Below, piece by piece: positions 23,919 to 32,690 of a stretch of DNA of 47,404 nucleotides. The notes below the pieces were generated by a model, which was not told where the DNA came from, searched no databases, and saw only the letters and a list, made by a program, of their open reading frames with translations. Location: contig JAZRNY010000007.1 of assembly GCA_045648445.1 (NCBI GenBank), positions 1 through 47,404 of the forward strand, in the 5' to 3' direction. Position numbers and translations under genes: made by a program. The stretch comes from SIG607 sp045648445. Its GTDB lineage: Bacteria; Bacillota; Clostridia; Oscillospirales; Acutalibacteraceae. Positions within the stretch are counted from its first letter, which is position 1, and the number at the start of each line of letters is the position of its first letter.

Positions 23919-24994
23919 TAATTCCCCACTATTAATTGCCAAATATCCTTAAAAGTTACTATAGCCATTATTGTTAGTAATAGGATAAGACCGACTGCGT
24001 GGATAATACCTTCGTATTTTTTAGCAAGTTTTTTTCTTGTTATCATTTCATAAAAAATAAATAATAATCTGCCACCGTCAAGAGCCGGTACGGGAAGCAA
24101 ATTAAAAATACCGAGATTAACGGTAATTAGCGCCATAATAGGCAAAATATTCATTAAACCCATTTTTGCGGCCTGACCAATTGTAGTAGTAACACCAACT
24201 GGCCCAGATACAGCGCTTATACCGAATTTACCGCTAATTAGATCAATTAAAGAAAACCAAACTGTTCTGCAGTAAGAGAATGTTGTTTTAAAAGTCGAGG
24301 AAATCACGTTAAAAAAGTTCTTTTCTTCGCCGATAAAACTAAAATCCAAAACGATATAACTTATACCATTATCGGTTTCAGAGTTAAATTCCACCTGTAA
24401 CGGCATTTTTTTACCTTCCCTGACTACAGTTATATCTAAAACTGTTTTGTCGTTCTCATCAGGATTTACAGCAGTAAAAGCATACATAATATCATTAGTT
24501 GTATACATTCTTCTATCGTTAATTTCGATAATTTCATCTCTGACTTGTAAACCGGAATTTGAACTTACAGCATTTTCTCTAAAACTGTGGATTTTAGTAG
24601 TGCCCACAAGATCGCTTGAACAAATTATTATTGCCACAATAATAAGTCCTAATATAAGATTGAAAATTGCGCCTGCTGCAACTATCAAATATCTTTTATA
24701 GGCTTTTGCGTTACAAAAAGCCCTTGGGTCGTTACTTTCGTCGTCTTCCCCTTCCATTGCGCAATATCCGCCGAAAGGAACTAGATTAAAACGATATAAC
24801 GTTTCTTTGCCTTGAAACTTTAATAGTTTTGGACCAAAACCGATTGCAAATTCGTTTACCTTTACTTTAAAAAGTTTAGCAACAATAAAATGTCCGAACT
24901 CATGAATTATGATAAGCACTAAAAAGACAAGTATTGCTACAAGATAAGGCCATACCGAATTCAAAAAAGAAATTATAGCAGAAATAATAATCAC
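23918..24994 (-). CDS. rseP: site-2 intramembrane metalloprotease, RseP/RasP family
   Basis: This 358-residue integral membrane zinc protease has HEFGH near residue 31 in the first helix. The second active-site motif, NLLPVPALDGGRLLF, is near 295, and a single PDZ-like domain lies between them (about 125-200). The family performs regulated intramembrane proteolysis of anti-sigma factors and cleared signal peptides. The start is GTG at 24994 with only a weak ribosome site, 7 bases after the dxr stop, so translation is probably coupled. The dxr-rseP-ispG-polC order matches other Firmicutes. Confidence 0.95.
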   Translation of the reverse strand: MIIISAIISFLNSVWPYLVAILVFLVLIIIHEFGHFIVAKLFKVKVNEFAIGFGPKLLKFQGKETLYRFNLVPFGGYCAMEGEDDESNDPRAFCNAKAYKRYLIVAAGAIFNLILGLIIVAIIICSSDLVGTTKIHSFRENAVSSNSGLQVRDEIIEINDRRMYTTNDIMYAFTAVNPDENDKTVLDITVVREGKKMPLQVEFNSETDNGISYIVLDFSFIGEEKNFFNVISSTFKTTFSYCRTVWFSLIDLISGKFGISAVSGPVGVTTTIGQAAKMGLMNILPIMALITVNLGIFNLLPVPALDGGRLLFIFYEMITRKKLAKKYEGIIHAVGLILLLTIMAIVTFKDIWQLIVGN

Positions 24995-25001
24995 CGTTTC
25001 T

Positions 25002-26138
25002 TTATATAGATGCTAAGACGAACTCACGTGCCGATTTATCAGCCTCAAATACGTCTTCAAGATTATATTCATGTACTGTTTTTTGTGCATTGGTTGCTTT
25101 TTCAACCAGTTCAGCAATATCCAAAAAACCAATTTTACCTTTTAAGAAAAGTTCAACTGCCATTTCATTAGCGCCATTCGCAGCAGTAGGTTTAAGTCCG
25201 CCTTCTTTAATTGCATTAATACAAATAGGCAAACACTTAAAAGTATTTGTATCAGGAGCATAAAAAGTTAATTTTGAAAGACCTATCAAATCAAGTCTTT
25301 CGTTTAAAGGCGCTCTGTAAGGATACGTTAACGCGTACTGAATCGGAAGTTTCATATCAGGTACGCCCATTTGAACCAACATACCGCCGTCAATAAGTTC
25401 AATTCCCGAATGAATAATACTTTCTCTTTGTACAACTACATCAATTTTGTCAACATCAATGTCAAAAAGATGAACCGCCTCAATAACTTCAAGGCCTTTG
25501 TTCATAAGTGTCGCCGAATCAATAGTAATTTTAGCACCCATATCCCAATTAGGATGCTTAAGGGCGTCCTTAGCCGTAACGTTCTTTAATTCTTCTTTGG
25601 TTTTACCAAAAAAAGGTCCTCCTGATGCAGTTAGTAAAATTCTATCAATCATACCGCTGGGTACACCTTGAAGTGACTGAAAGATTGCAGAATGTTCACT
25701 ATCAACAGGAAACAATTTAACACCTTTTTCTTTTATAGCCTTTTTTACAAGTTCTCCACCTGTAACTAACGATTCCTTATTAGCAAGTGCAAGGTTTTTT
25801 TTGTTATTTATTGCCGACATAGTAGGACGCAAACCGGCAATTCCAACGATTGAGTTAAGAACTGTATCACCATCGGTAGCAATAGCCTCTTCGATACCGT
25901 CAATTCCGCTTAAAACAACGGTAGAAGTGTCTTTTACTCTATCTTTAAGGTCTTTTGCAGCGTTTTCGTCACTCATTACAGCGATTTTAGGGTTAAATCC
26001 CCTAATTTGCGATTCCATTAAAGAAACGTTTTTACCTGCTACTAATGCGGTTACAGTTATATTTTGATTTCTTGCAACTTCTAAAGCCTGAGTTCCAATT
26101 GAACCGGTAGAACCAAGAAGTATAAGTTTTTCGGTCAT
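25002..26138 (-). CDS. dxr: 1-deoxy-D-xylulose 5-phosphate reductoisomerase
   Basis: DXR (IspC) converts DXP to MEP with NADPH and a divalent metal. The NADPH-binding loop LLGSTGSIGTQAL is at the N-terminus. LANKESLVTGG and the active-site stretch PVDSEHSAIFQSLQG, with the metal-binding Asp and Glu, are near 120-155. LTASGGPFFG, the flexible-loop region and PNWDMGAKITIDSATLMNKG follow. At 378 residues it is full length. The start overlaps the cdsA stop (TAATG), with GGAGG upstream. It supplies the same pathway as ispG two genes on and dxs in the other operon. Confidence 0.97.
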   Translation of the reverse strand: MTEKLILLGSTGSIGTQALEVARNQNITVTALVAGKNVSLMESQIRGFNPKIAVMSDENAAKDLKDRVKDTSTVVLSGIDGIEEAIATDGDTVLNSIVGIAGLRPTMSAINNKKNLALANKESLVTGGELVKKAIKEKGVKLFPVDSEHSAIFQSLQGVPSGMIDRILLTASGGPFFGKTKEELKNVTAKDALKHPNWDMGAKITIDSATLMNKGLEVIEAVHLFDIDVDKIDVVVQRESIIHSGIELIDGGMLVQMGVPDMKLPIQYALTYPYRAPLNERLDLIGLSKLTFYAPDTNTFKCLPICINAIKEGGLKPTAANGANEMAVELFLKGKIGFLDIAELVEKATNAQKTVHEYNLEDVFEADKSAREFVLASI

Positions 26139-26950
26139 TAAAAGAGTCCTCCGTCAACAAAAAGGCTCAAAACCGGTGCTATTAACAGTATGCTGTCAAA
26201 ACGGTCAAGTATACCTCCATGACCCGGTATTAACTTGCCATAATCTTTTAAATTAACACTTCGTTTAATAACTGATGCGAAAAGATCTCCAAACATACCC
26301 ACAACACAAAAAGGAATAGTAGCAAGACTTAACGGTAAAATTAAGTATGTCTTTTTAAAAGCAAAACACAAAATCACCGAACAAGCAATGCTCCACAAAA
26401 CGCCTCCTACAGCACCTTCAATGGTTTTCTTAGGACTAATATTGGGGCATAATTTATGCTTACCTATAAGTACACCAGTAAAGTATGCACCAGTATCACA
26501 AACAGAAGAAAAATTAATTAAAAGTAAAAGATAAAAAAGTCCGTTATCTTTAGTATATAGGGTCGCAATTGTCGAAAAAGCATATGAAATAACCATCGGA
26601 AAAGAAAGAGAAGCGGCGATTGAAGATAATCCAAACTCTTTGTTATAACGAAGTGCAACGCCAACAATAAATACGGCGTATAAAACAGCAAAAAACACGG
26701 GATTAAATAGATAAAAAATGTTTTTGGTATAAGAAAGTAAGGCAAACACATTTATAAAAGCAAAAACGCTGCCACCTAAACTCGCTATTTTCTTTTTTAT
26801 AATTCCCGTATTATTTAAAATTTCATAAACACCAATAGATGCTATAAGTGCAATAAAAGCGGCTAACGCTATTGGATAAAAACCTCCCAGTACAAACATT
26901 CCGCCAACGATTAAAATTAATACTGCACCGGATATAACGCGTGTCAACAT
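26138..26950 (-). CDS. cdsA: phosphatidate cytidylyltransferase
   Basis: CdsA makes CDP-diacylglycerol, the precursor of the main phospholipids, from phosphatidic acid and CTP. The 270-residue protein is almost wholly hydrophobic, with about eight membrane helices. It carries the C-terminal family signature, visible as SVNLKDYGKLIPGHGGILDR. Upstream of the ATG at 26950 is GGAGGAG at good spacing. It sits between uppS and dxr. Confidence 0.95.
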   Translation of the reverse strand: MLTRVISGAVLILIVGGMFVLGGFYPIALAAFIALIASIGVYEILNNTGIIKKKIASLGGSVFAFINVFALLSYTKNIFYLFNPVFFAVLYAVFIVGVALRYNKEFGLSSIAASLSFPMVISYAFSTIATLYTKDNGLFYLLLLINFSSVCDTGAYFTGVLIGKHKLCPNISPKKTIEGAVGGVLWSIACSVILCFAFKKTYLILPLSLATIPFCVVGMFGDLFASVIKRSVNLKDYGKLIPGHGGILDRFDSILLIAPVLSLFVDGGLF

Positions 26951-26952
26951 AG

Positions 26953-27669
26953 TTATACTCCTCCGAAACGGCGATTACGAAGATTATATTCATCAATCGC
27001 TCTGTCTAAATCTTTTGTTGTAAAATCTGGCCATAAAACGTTATCAAAATAAAATTCGCTATAGGCTGATTGATAGGTTAAGAAATTCGACAACCTATAT
27101 TCACCGCTCGGCCTGATTATTAGGTCGGGATCGGGCATATCTTTAGTGTAAAGATATGATGAAATAAGTTCTTCGGTAATGTCATTGGCATTTAAACCGT
27201 CTGCTATCATATTTTTGACTGCATTTTTAAGTTCATCTCTGCCACCGTAGTTTAATGCGAGACAAGCAGTCATACCGGTAGCATTATTGCTTTCTTCTTC
27301 GCTATTTTTCATTAACGAAACAATATCATCGGGTAGACCTGTTTTATCACCGATAAATCTTAATTTGATGTTTTCACCTTTGAAATTGGTAGAATCTTTC
27401 AAATAATCACGTAAAAGGTTCATTATACCATCAATTTCTTCTTTAGGCCTTTTCCAGTTTTCGGTAGAAAAAGCGTATACGGTTAAAAATTTTACACCGA
27501 TTTTATTGCAATATCGTGCTATTTCTTTAAACTTTTTAGCGCCTTCAATATGACCGAATTTTCGCGGCATTCCTTTATTTTTTGCCCATCTACCATTACC
27601 ATCCATTATAATGGCAATATGCCCCGGAATATTCCGGGGCGTATCATTAATCTTACTTTTGAATAACAT
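26953..27669 (-). CDS. uppS: undecaprenyl diphosphate synthase (cis-prenyltransferase)
   Basis: UppS extends farnesyl-PP with isopentenyl-PP to C55-PP, the lipid carrier for peptidoglycan and surface polymers. The 238-residue protein has the catalytic-Asp motif HIAIIMDGNGRWAK near 19-32, TVYAFSTENWKRP near 75, and the C-terminal DLIIRPSGEYRLSNFL and YSEFYFDNVLWPDF. It depends on prenyl precursors from ispA, dxs, dxr and ispG in this window. It starts 2 bases after the frr stop codon with only a weak ribosome site, so coupling is likely. Confidence 0.97.
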   Translation of the reverse strand: MLFKSKINDTPRNIPGHIAIIMDGNGRWAKNKGMPRKFGHIEGAKKFKEIARYCNKIGVKFLTVYAFSTENWKRPKEEIDGIMNLLRDYLKDSTNFKGENIKLRFIGDKTGLPDDIVSLMKNSEEESNNATGMTACLALNYGGRDELKNAVKNMIADGLNANDITEELISSYLYTKDMPDPDLIIRPSGEYRLSNFLTYQSAYSEFYFDNVLWPDFTTKDLDRAIDEYNLRNRRFGGV

Positions 27670-27671
27670 AA

Positions 27672-28226
27672 TTAAATCTCGATTACTTCTTTTTCTTTAA
27701 CAGCCGCTAAAGCATCTATTTCTTTGCAGAATTTATCGGTAACATTTTGAATTTTCTTTTCACCGTTCTTTTCATCGTCTTCGGTGATTTCGCCGTTTTT
27801 CTTCATTGCTTTTAACTTTTCAAGCGCATCTCTTCTAATGTTACGAACAGAAACCTTAGCATCTTCAGCCATTTTCTTAACTTCTTTAACTATTTCTTTT
27901 CTTCTTTCTTCGGTAAGCGGTGGGAAGTTAAGACGAATTGCGGTACCATCATTTTGAGGATTGATACCAATATCAGAGGTAAGAATAGCCTTTTCGATTT
28001 CTTTTAAAGTAGTCGCATCCCAAGGTTTGATCATAAGAATTCTTGGTTCGGGCATCGAAATAGCAGCCATCTGCTGTACAGGTGTAGGAACACCATAATA
28101 GTCAACATTAATTTTTTCAAGAACAGAAGCATTCGCTCTGCCTACTCTGACTGCTTTATAATCTCTGTCAAGAGCATCTAAAGATTTATCCATTCTTTCT
28201 TCAGTGTTATTAATTAAGTTATCCAT
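27672..28226 (-). CDS. frr: ribosome recycling factor
   Basis: RRF splits post-termination ribosomes together with EF-G. The 184-residue length is standard. The family blocks RVGRANASVLEKI (near 27), YYGVPTPVQQMA, INPQNDGTAIRLNFPPLTEERRKEIVK (spread over about 90-118) and VRNIRRDALEKLK are all present. GGAGGTATATT precedes the ATG. It follows pyrH by 20 bases in the usual bacterial order. Confidence 0.97.
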   Translation of the reverse strand: MDNLINNTEERMDKSLDALDRDYKAVRVGRANASVLEKINVDYYGVPTPVQQMAAISMPEPRILMIKPWDATTLKEIEKAILTSDIGINPQNDGTAIRLNFPPLTEERRKEIVKEVKKMAEDAKVSVRNIRRDALEKLKAMKKNGEITEDDEKNGEKKIQNVTDKFCKEIDALAAVKEKEVIEI

Positions 28227-28246
28227 AATATACCTCCAAAAAATAG

Positions 28247-28951
28247 TTATTTTACGACTGTACCGATATTTTCGCCAACCATAGCGCTAACGATGTTATC
28301 GGGTTTATCGAGGTTAAATACCAAAATTTCAATACCGTTGTCCATACATAATGAAGCGGCAGTGCTATCCATAACGTGAAGTTCTTTTTGAAGAACGTCT
28401 AAATGAGAAAGAGTATCGAACTTAACTGCATCAGGATTTTTCTTGGGATCACTATCGTATACGCCATCAACATTAGTTGCTTTAAATATAACGTCAGCGT
28501 CGATTTCGGCTGCTCTTAATGCAGCAGCAGTATCGGTTGAAAAGAAAGGATTACCGGTACCGCAACCAAAAACAACAACTCTTCCCTTTTCTAAATGGCG
28601 AACCGCTTTATTTCTGATATATGGTTCAGCAATCTGACGCATTTCGATGGCTGTTTGTACTCTTGCGGTAACGCCAACCTGTTCAAGACCGTCTACAACG
28701 GCAAGAGCATTAATACTAGTAGCGAGCATACCCATATGGTCAGCTCTGGTTCTATCCATTTTTCCGCTGCTTCTGCCTCTCCAGAAGTTACCACCGCCGA
28801 CTACAATAGCGATTTGTACGCCCATATCTACACATTTTTTTATGCTTTTGCAAACTTCAATTACTTTTTCGAAGTCAAGACCGCTGCCTTTTTCACCCGC
28901 TAAAGCCTCGCCTGAAAGTTTTAAAAGTATGCGTTTATACACCGGTTTCAT
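28247..28951 (-). CDS. pyrH: UMP kinase
   Basis: PyrH phosphorylates UMP to UDP. The 234-residue amino-acid-kinase-fold protein shows RILLKLSGEALAGEKG at the N-terminus, IAIVVGGGNFWRG near 45-58, DRTRADHMGMLATSINALA, GTGNPFFSTDTAA and KATNVDGVYDSDPKKNP. The ATG at 28951 is preferred because AGGTAGG lies 6 bases upstream; an ATG at 28957 directly abuts that site. It is the first gene of the operon that ends with polC. The rpsB-tsf pair often found upstream is absent here. Confidence 0.97.
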   Translation of the reverse strand: MKPVYKRILLKLSGEALAGEKGSGLDFEKVIEVCKSIKKCVDMGVQIAIVVGGGNFWRGRSSGKMDRTRADHMGMLATSINALAVVDGLEQVGVTARVQTAIEMRQIAEPYIRNKAVRHLEKGRVVVFGCGTGNPFFSTDTAAALRAAEIDADVIFKATNVDGVYDSDPKKNPDAVKFDTLSHLDVLQKELHVMDSTAASLCMDNGIEILVFNLDKPDNIVSAMVGENIGTVVK

Positions 28952-28983
28952 ATACATCCTACCTTTCAGTTATATCATATATT

Positions 28984-29012
28984 ATATTACTATATTAACA
29001 AAGTATTGTCAA
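28984..29012 (-). promoter_or_regulatory. sigma-A promoter of the pyrH-polC operon
   Basis: On the - strand, TTGACA (29012-29007), 17 bp and TAATAT (28989-28984). A TATAAT three bases further on gives a 20-bp spacing and is less likely. The -35 box begins about 20 bases after the upstream transporter gene's stop codon. Confidence 0.72.
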
Positions 29013-29031
29013 ATATATTTTAGGTATTTGT

Positions 29032-29898
29032 TTACGCTTTATCTTTCTTTAATTGGATTAAAATTCCCAATACAATAACCAAAAGCCCAAGTATCATTTC
29101 AGGACGTATGGTATCCTTTAGAAAAACGGCCGTCCAAATCAGCGATAAAAAAGGAGTTATATACGCAAGATTAGCAATTTTTGCAGTTTTACCGTTTTCC
29201 AACGCCAAAGCCCAGCAAGTTGTACCAACAGCAAGACAAAAAATTCCGTTATAAGCAAGTCCTAAAATGCTAAGTGGTTTTAAAGCAAATGTATCACCCG
29301 TTACTAAAATCCAAACACCTGTAAGTACAAAAGTGTTAAAATAATAAATCATGGAAGAAATTTTTTTGTCGTAATCGGTCAGTTGTGTTAAAGCAGTAAA
29401 AGCACCGTATGAAATTGCGCCTAAAACGCAAAATAAAGCACCGATAATTATTGATTTATCAAAATTGGCAAGATCTCGACTTGTAACAATAACAACACCT
29501 AAAAAAGACAGAAAAATTGCAGTTGTCTTTTTTAAATTCAATTTTTCTTTAAGTATTATTATAGCAAATACAACACCCATTATAGGCCATAAATAATTCA
29601 CTATAAAAGCCTGTGATGCAGGCATACGCGCAGTTCCCGCATAATAAAACATTTGATACAAAAACGTGCCGGGAAGACCAACTAATGTTGTAATAATATA
29701 GTCTTTAAACCTATAATTTTTCAACTTTTTTATATCACCCGTAATAACGTTTATGATGAATAAAAAGATAAAAGCAAAAAAACAACTTACAAATAAAACT
29801 TGAAAATTAGTTAAATTGCCAAGTAACAGTTTCGCTATTGTGGCAATTGTAGACCATATAAAAACTGAAATTGCTGCAAAAACGTATGATTTTTTCAT
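29032..29898 (-). CDS. EamA-type drug/metabolite transporter (DMT superfamily)
   Basis: This 288-residue integral membrane protein has about ten predicted helices in two EamA repeats. The first repeat ends near the motif IVNYLWPIMGVVFAIIILKEKL and the second near LAYITPFLSLIWTAVFLKD; the aromatic-Pro plus loop-Lys-Glu/Asp pattern is typical. DMT proteins export amino acids or small metabolites, and the substrate here is unknown. The start overlaps the ygiQ stop by four bases (ATGA). No terminator is visible after the stop, so some transcripts may read into pyrH. Confidence 0.9.
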   Translation of the reverse strand: MKKSYVFAAISVFIWSTIATIAKLLLGNLTNFQVLFVSCFFAFIFLFIINVITGDIKKLKNYRFKDYIITTLVGLPGTFLYQMFYYAGTARMPASQAFIVNYLWPIMGVVFAIIILKEKLNLKKTTAIFLSFLGVVIVTSRDLANFDKSIIIGALFCVLGAISYGAFTALTQLTDYDKKISSMIYYFNTFVLTGVWILVTGDTFALKPLSILGLAYNGIFCLAVGTTCWALALENGKTAKIANLAYITPFLSLIWTAVFLKDTIRPEMILGLLVIVLGILIQLKKDKA

Positions 29899-31754
29899 TT
29901 TTTAACTCTCTTTTTTTTAATATTTCTAAACGGATTACGCTTATTTTCAGTACGTGTTTTATCTTCCTGTACAAGACAGTATTTACCGTTACCAATCAGA
30001 TCGTATCGACCTGCTTTTTTAAGCGCTTTGCGAACAATATCTTTGTTTTCGGGTTTAAAATATTGAAGTAATGCGCGTTGCTCTGCTTTTTCACCCATAG
30101 TTCTCGGAACATATACTTCATTCATTGTTAAGGGATCTATACCGGTATAAAACATACACGTCGAAATCGTACCCGGCGTGGGGTAAAAATCTTGAACCTG
30201 TTCGGGGTGAAGACCTTCGCGTTTTAAAAACAAAGCAAGTTCGATTGCATCGTTTATAGTACTTCCCGGATGTGAAGACATAAGATAAGGAACCAAGTAT
30301 TGTTTTTTACCGATACTCATTGTGAGTTCATAAAATCGCTTTTTAAATCGGTTATAAACTCTTATATTAGGTTTGCCCATATACTTTAAAACGTTATTTG
30401 AACAATGTTCAGGTGCAACCTTTAATTGTCCGCTTGTATGATATTTTACGAGTTCTTTAAAGAAGGTTTCGTCATCATCAGCGATAAGATAGTCAAAACG
30501 TATTCCGGAACGTATAAACACCTTTTTTACACCGTTAATTTCACGTATTTTGCGTAATAATGATAAATAGTCTCTGTGGTCCACCTTAACTGCACTACAC
30601 ATTTCGGGAACAAGACACTTTTTATCAGTACATACTCCCCTTTTAAGTTGACCTTGACACGATGGAGTTCTAAAATTGGCGGTAGGACCACCGACGTCGT
30701 GTATATATCCTTTAAAATCTTCCATATCGGTAATTTTTTTAACTTCATCAATTACCGATTCGTGACTACGCACCGAAATCGTTCTGCCTTGGTGAAAAGC
30801 AAGTGAACAAAAATTGCATGAACCAAAACAACCTCTGTTATGAATGACCGAAAATTTAACTTCTTCTATTCCAGGAACGCCACCAAGAGATTTATATGAT
30901 GGATGATAATTACGCATAAAAGGTAAAGAATATACTTCATCCATTTCAGCGGTAGAAAGCGGAGGCATAGGTGGATTTTGAACTAAAATATACTCGCCGT
31001 GACGTTGAATAATCGTTCTACCTCTAACTGCATCCTGTTCGCTCTGTTGAATTCGAGTAGCCTTTGCATAATTTTTTCTGCCATTTTCGCTTGTTTCACT
31101 GACATCTTTAAAAGATGGGCATTCTTTTACCGACATGGGTTGATATTCGCTTGTTTTTATACAATAACATGTACCTTTAATATCGGTCAAATTAGTTTTG
31201 TTTTCACCGTTTTTTAAACGATTGGCTATTTCTACAATATGTTTTTCTCCCATACCGTACATTAAAATATCGGCAGTAGAGTCCAAAAGTATAGACGGAC
31301 GAACTTTATCGTCCCAATAATCGTAATGTGCAAAACGTCGTAAAGACGCTTCTATGCCACCAATACCAATAAAAACATCGCCAAATAAACTTCTGATTTT
31401 TTTAGAATATACAATAACTGCTCTGTCCGGTCTAGCGCCAGCCTTTCCACCAGGTGTATAAGCATCATCGCTACGTCTTTTTTTAGCGGCAGTATAGTGA
31501 GCCACCATTGAATCAATATTACCGCTATTAACCAAAAAGCCAAGTTTAGGCACACCAAACTGAAGATAATCATCGTCTTTTTTTGGTTGCGAAAGAATAC
31601 AAACGTTAAATCCCTTGCTTTCAAGCACACGCGAAATTATAGCAGTACCAAAAGATGGGTGATCTACGTAAGCGTCACCTGTAACTATTACGATGTCGGG
31701 CGCTGAATACCCTGCTTCTAACATATCTTTTTTACAAATAGGTAAAAACGGCAT
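29895..31754 (-). CDS. YgiQ-family radical SAM protein (UPF0313)
   Basis: This protein of about 619 residues has the radical SAM cluster motif CFGSCNFCSLAFHQG (Cys-x3-Cys-x2-Cys) near residue 307. It also shows the YgiQ N-terminal hallmark VTGDAYVDHPSFGTAI, VAPEHCSNNVLKYMGKP and a C-terminal FYPTPGTISTCMFYTG block. An N-terminal B12-binding-like fold is known for relatives. The function of YgiQ is not established. ATG at 31754 is chosen because homologues start with this MPFLP-like sequence; AAAGGA lies 12 bases upstream, rather far. A TTG at 31775 would add seven residues. The EamA gene overlaps its stop codon. Confidence 0.92.
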   Translation of the reverse strand: MPFLPICKKDMLEAGYSAPDIVIVTGDAYVDHPSFGTAIISRVLESKGFNVCILSQPKKDDDYLQFGVPKLGFLVNSGNIDSMVAHYTAAKKRRSDDAYTPGGKAGARPDRAVIVYSKKIRSLFGDVFIGIGGIEASLRRFAHYDYWDDKVRPSILLDSTADILMYGMGEKHIVEIANRLKNGENKTNLTDIKGTCYCIKTSEYQPMSVKECPSFKDVSETSENGRKNYAKATRIQQSEQDAVRGRTIIQRHGEYILVQNPPMPPLSTAEMDEVYSLPFMRNYHPSYKSLGGVPGIEEVKFSVIHNRGCFGSCNFCSLAFHQGRTISVRSHESVIDEVKKITDMEDFKGYIHDVGGPTANFRTPSCQGQLKRGVCTDKKCLVPEMCSAVKVDHRDYLSLLRKIREINGVKKVFIRSGIRFDYLIADDDETFFKELVKYHTSGQLKVAPEHCSNNVLKYMGKPNIRVYNRFKKRFYELTMSIGKKQYLVPYLMSSHPGSTINDAIELALFLKREGLHPEQVQDFYPTPGTISTCMFYTGIDPLTMNEVYVPRTMGEKAEQRALLQYFKPENKDIVRKALKKAGRYDLIGNGKYCLVQEDKTRTENKRNPFRNIKKKRVKK

Positions 31755-31784
31755 AAACTGGCAATATCCTTTCAAAAAAACTCT

Positions 31785-31812
31785 TTGAAAAATCCAACAA
31801 TTATGATAACAT
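31785..31812 (+). promoter_or_regulatory. possible promoter of FliB-like gene
   Basis: TTGAAA (31785-31790), 16 bp and TAACAT (31807-31812), with TGA as an extended -10. It overlaps the -10 region of the divergent ygiQ promoter, so the two may compete. Confidence 0.45.
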
Positions 31813-31831
31813 ATAAATATATATTTTACAA
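31803..31831 (-). promoter_or_regulatory. promoter of ygiQ-EamA operon
   Basis: On the - strand, TTGTAA (31831-31826), 17 bp and TATCAT (31808-31803), with TGT just before the -10. Confidence 0.6.
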
Positions 31832-31848
31832 GACACGGAGAGAAAAAT

Positions 31849-32655
31849 ATGTCACTTTTTGCGCCCGATTATTATAAAAAGTTTAAATGCATTGCAGATA
31901 AATGTAATAACAACTGTTGCATCGGTTGGGAAATTGATATTGATGAAAATACGTTAGGTGTTTATGCAAATAATTCGGAAATTTCAGAATATATTGAATT
32001 TACTCCTACACCTCATTTTAAACTTTCACATAACGAACGATGTCCTTTTCTTAATAGCGACAATCTATGCGAAATTATAAAGAATTACGGCGAAGAAAAT
32101 TTATGCCAAATATGTACAGACCACCCACGTTTCAGAAACTTTTTCGATAGTAGAACCGAAATAGGTTTGGGTATGTGTTGTGAGGCAGCAACAGATATAA
32201 TTTTAAATAACGATTTTAAATTAATTGCTCTTAAAAATGAAACTCAAAAAAATGTAAACGAAGAAGAAAACGACTTTTTTGATTATCGAAATCAAATTTT
32301 CACCCATAAACCCGAAGATTTTTTACATTTACTTCCCGATTTATCATTAAATGATATTTTCGAAACTATGATGCAATTAGAAAAATTAAGTGATACACGC
32401 GACGAAATAATTTACTCTTTAAAAAATCGCGATAAAAAAATCAATAAAATAGAACTTTTTGACAGTGTTGCATTTAAGCGAATTTTTGATTATTATGTTT
32501 TTCGTCACCTTCACAGTGAAAATTTGGAATTTTGCACACTTTGTACCTATATAATCGCAGCGTTAGGTGAAAATATCAGAGAAAACGCAAGGATGTTTTC
32601 GGCCGAAATAGAGTATAGCGATCAAAATATTGACATTTTATATAATTTAATATAA
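31849..32655 (+). CDS. Cys-rich FliB-like protein (flagellin lysine-N-methylase family)
   Basis: This 268-residue soluble protein carries the FliB/CxxCxxCC-type metal cluster. An N-terminal block reads CIADKCNNNCCIGWEIDID, followed by RCPFLNSDNLCEI, ENLCQICTDHPRF and GMCCEAA. The Cys pattern suggests an Fe-S or zinc site. Annotated family members are usually described as flagellin lysine-N-methylases and are often about 350-400 residues, so this copy is short at its C-terminus. No flagellar genes lie in the window, and methylation of flagellin is not supported by context. CGGAGAG precedes the ATG. It is a single-gene unit with a terminator behind it. Confidence 0.75.
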   Translation: MSLFAPDYYKKFKCIADKCNNNCCIGWEIDIDENTLGVYANNSEISEYIEFTPTPHFKLSHNERCPFLNSDNLCEIIKNYGEENLCQICTDHPRFRNFFDSRTEIGLGMCCEAATDIILNNDFKLIALKNETQKNVNEEENDFFDYRNQIFTHKPEDFLHLLPDLSLNDIFETMMQLEKLSDTRDEIIYSLKNRDKKINKIELFDSVAFKRIFDYYVFRHLHSENLEFCTLCTYIIAALGENIRENARMFSAEIEYSDQNIDILYNLI

Positions 32656-32660
32656 TACAT

Positions 32661-32689
32661 AAAACCGCAGAACAAATCTGCGGTTTTTT
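32661..32689. terminator. bidirectional intrinsic terminator
   Basis: AAAACCGCAG pairs with CTGCGGTTTT around a 7-base loop, with T6 behind. It separates the FliB-like gene (+) from recN (-, stop at 32691-32693). Confidence 0.93.
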
Positions 32690-32690
32690 C

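Noticed and set aside
28647..29078. 143-codon open frame on the + strand across the pyrH start
   Set aside because: It crosses a conserved gene and its promoter in antisense and has no ribosome site.
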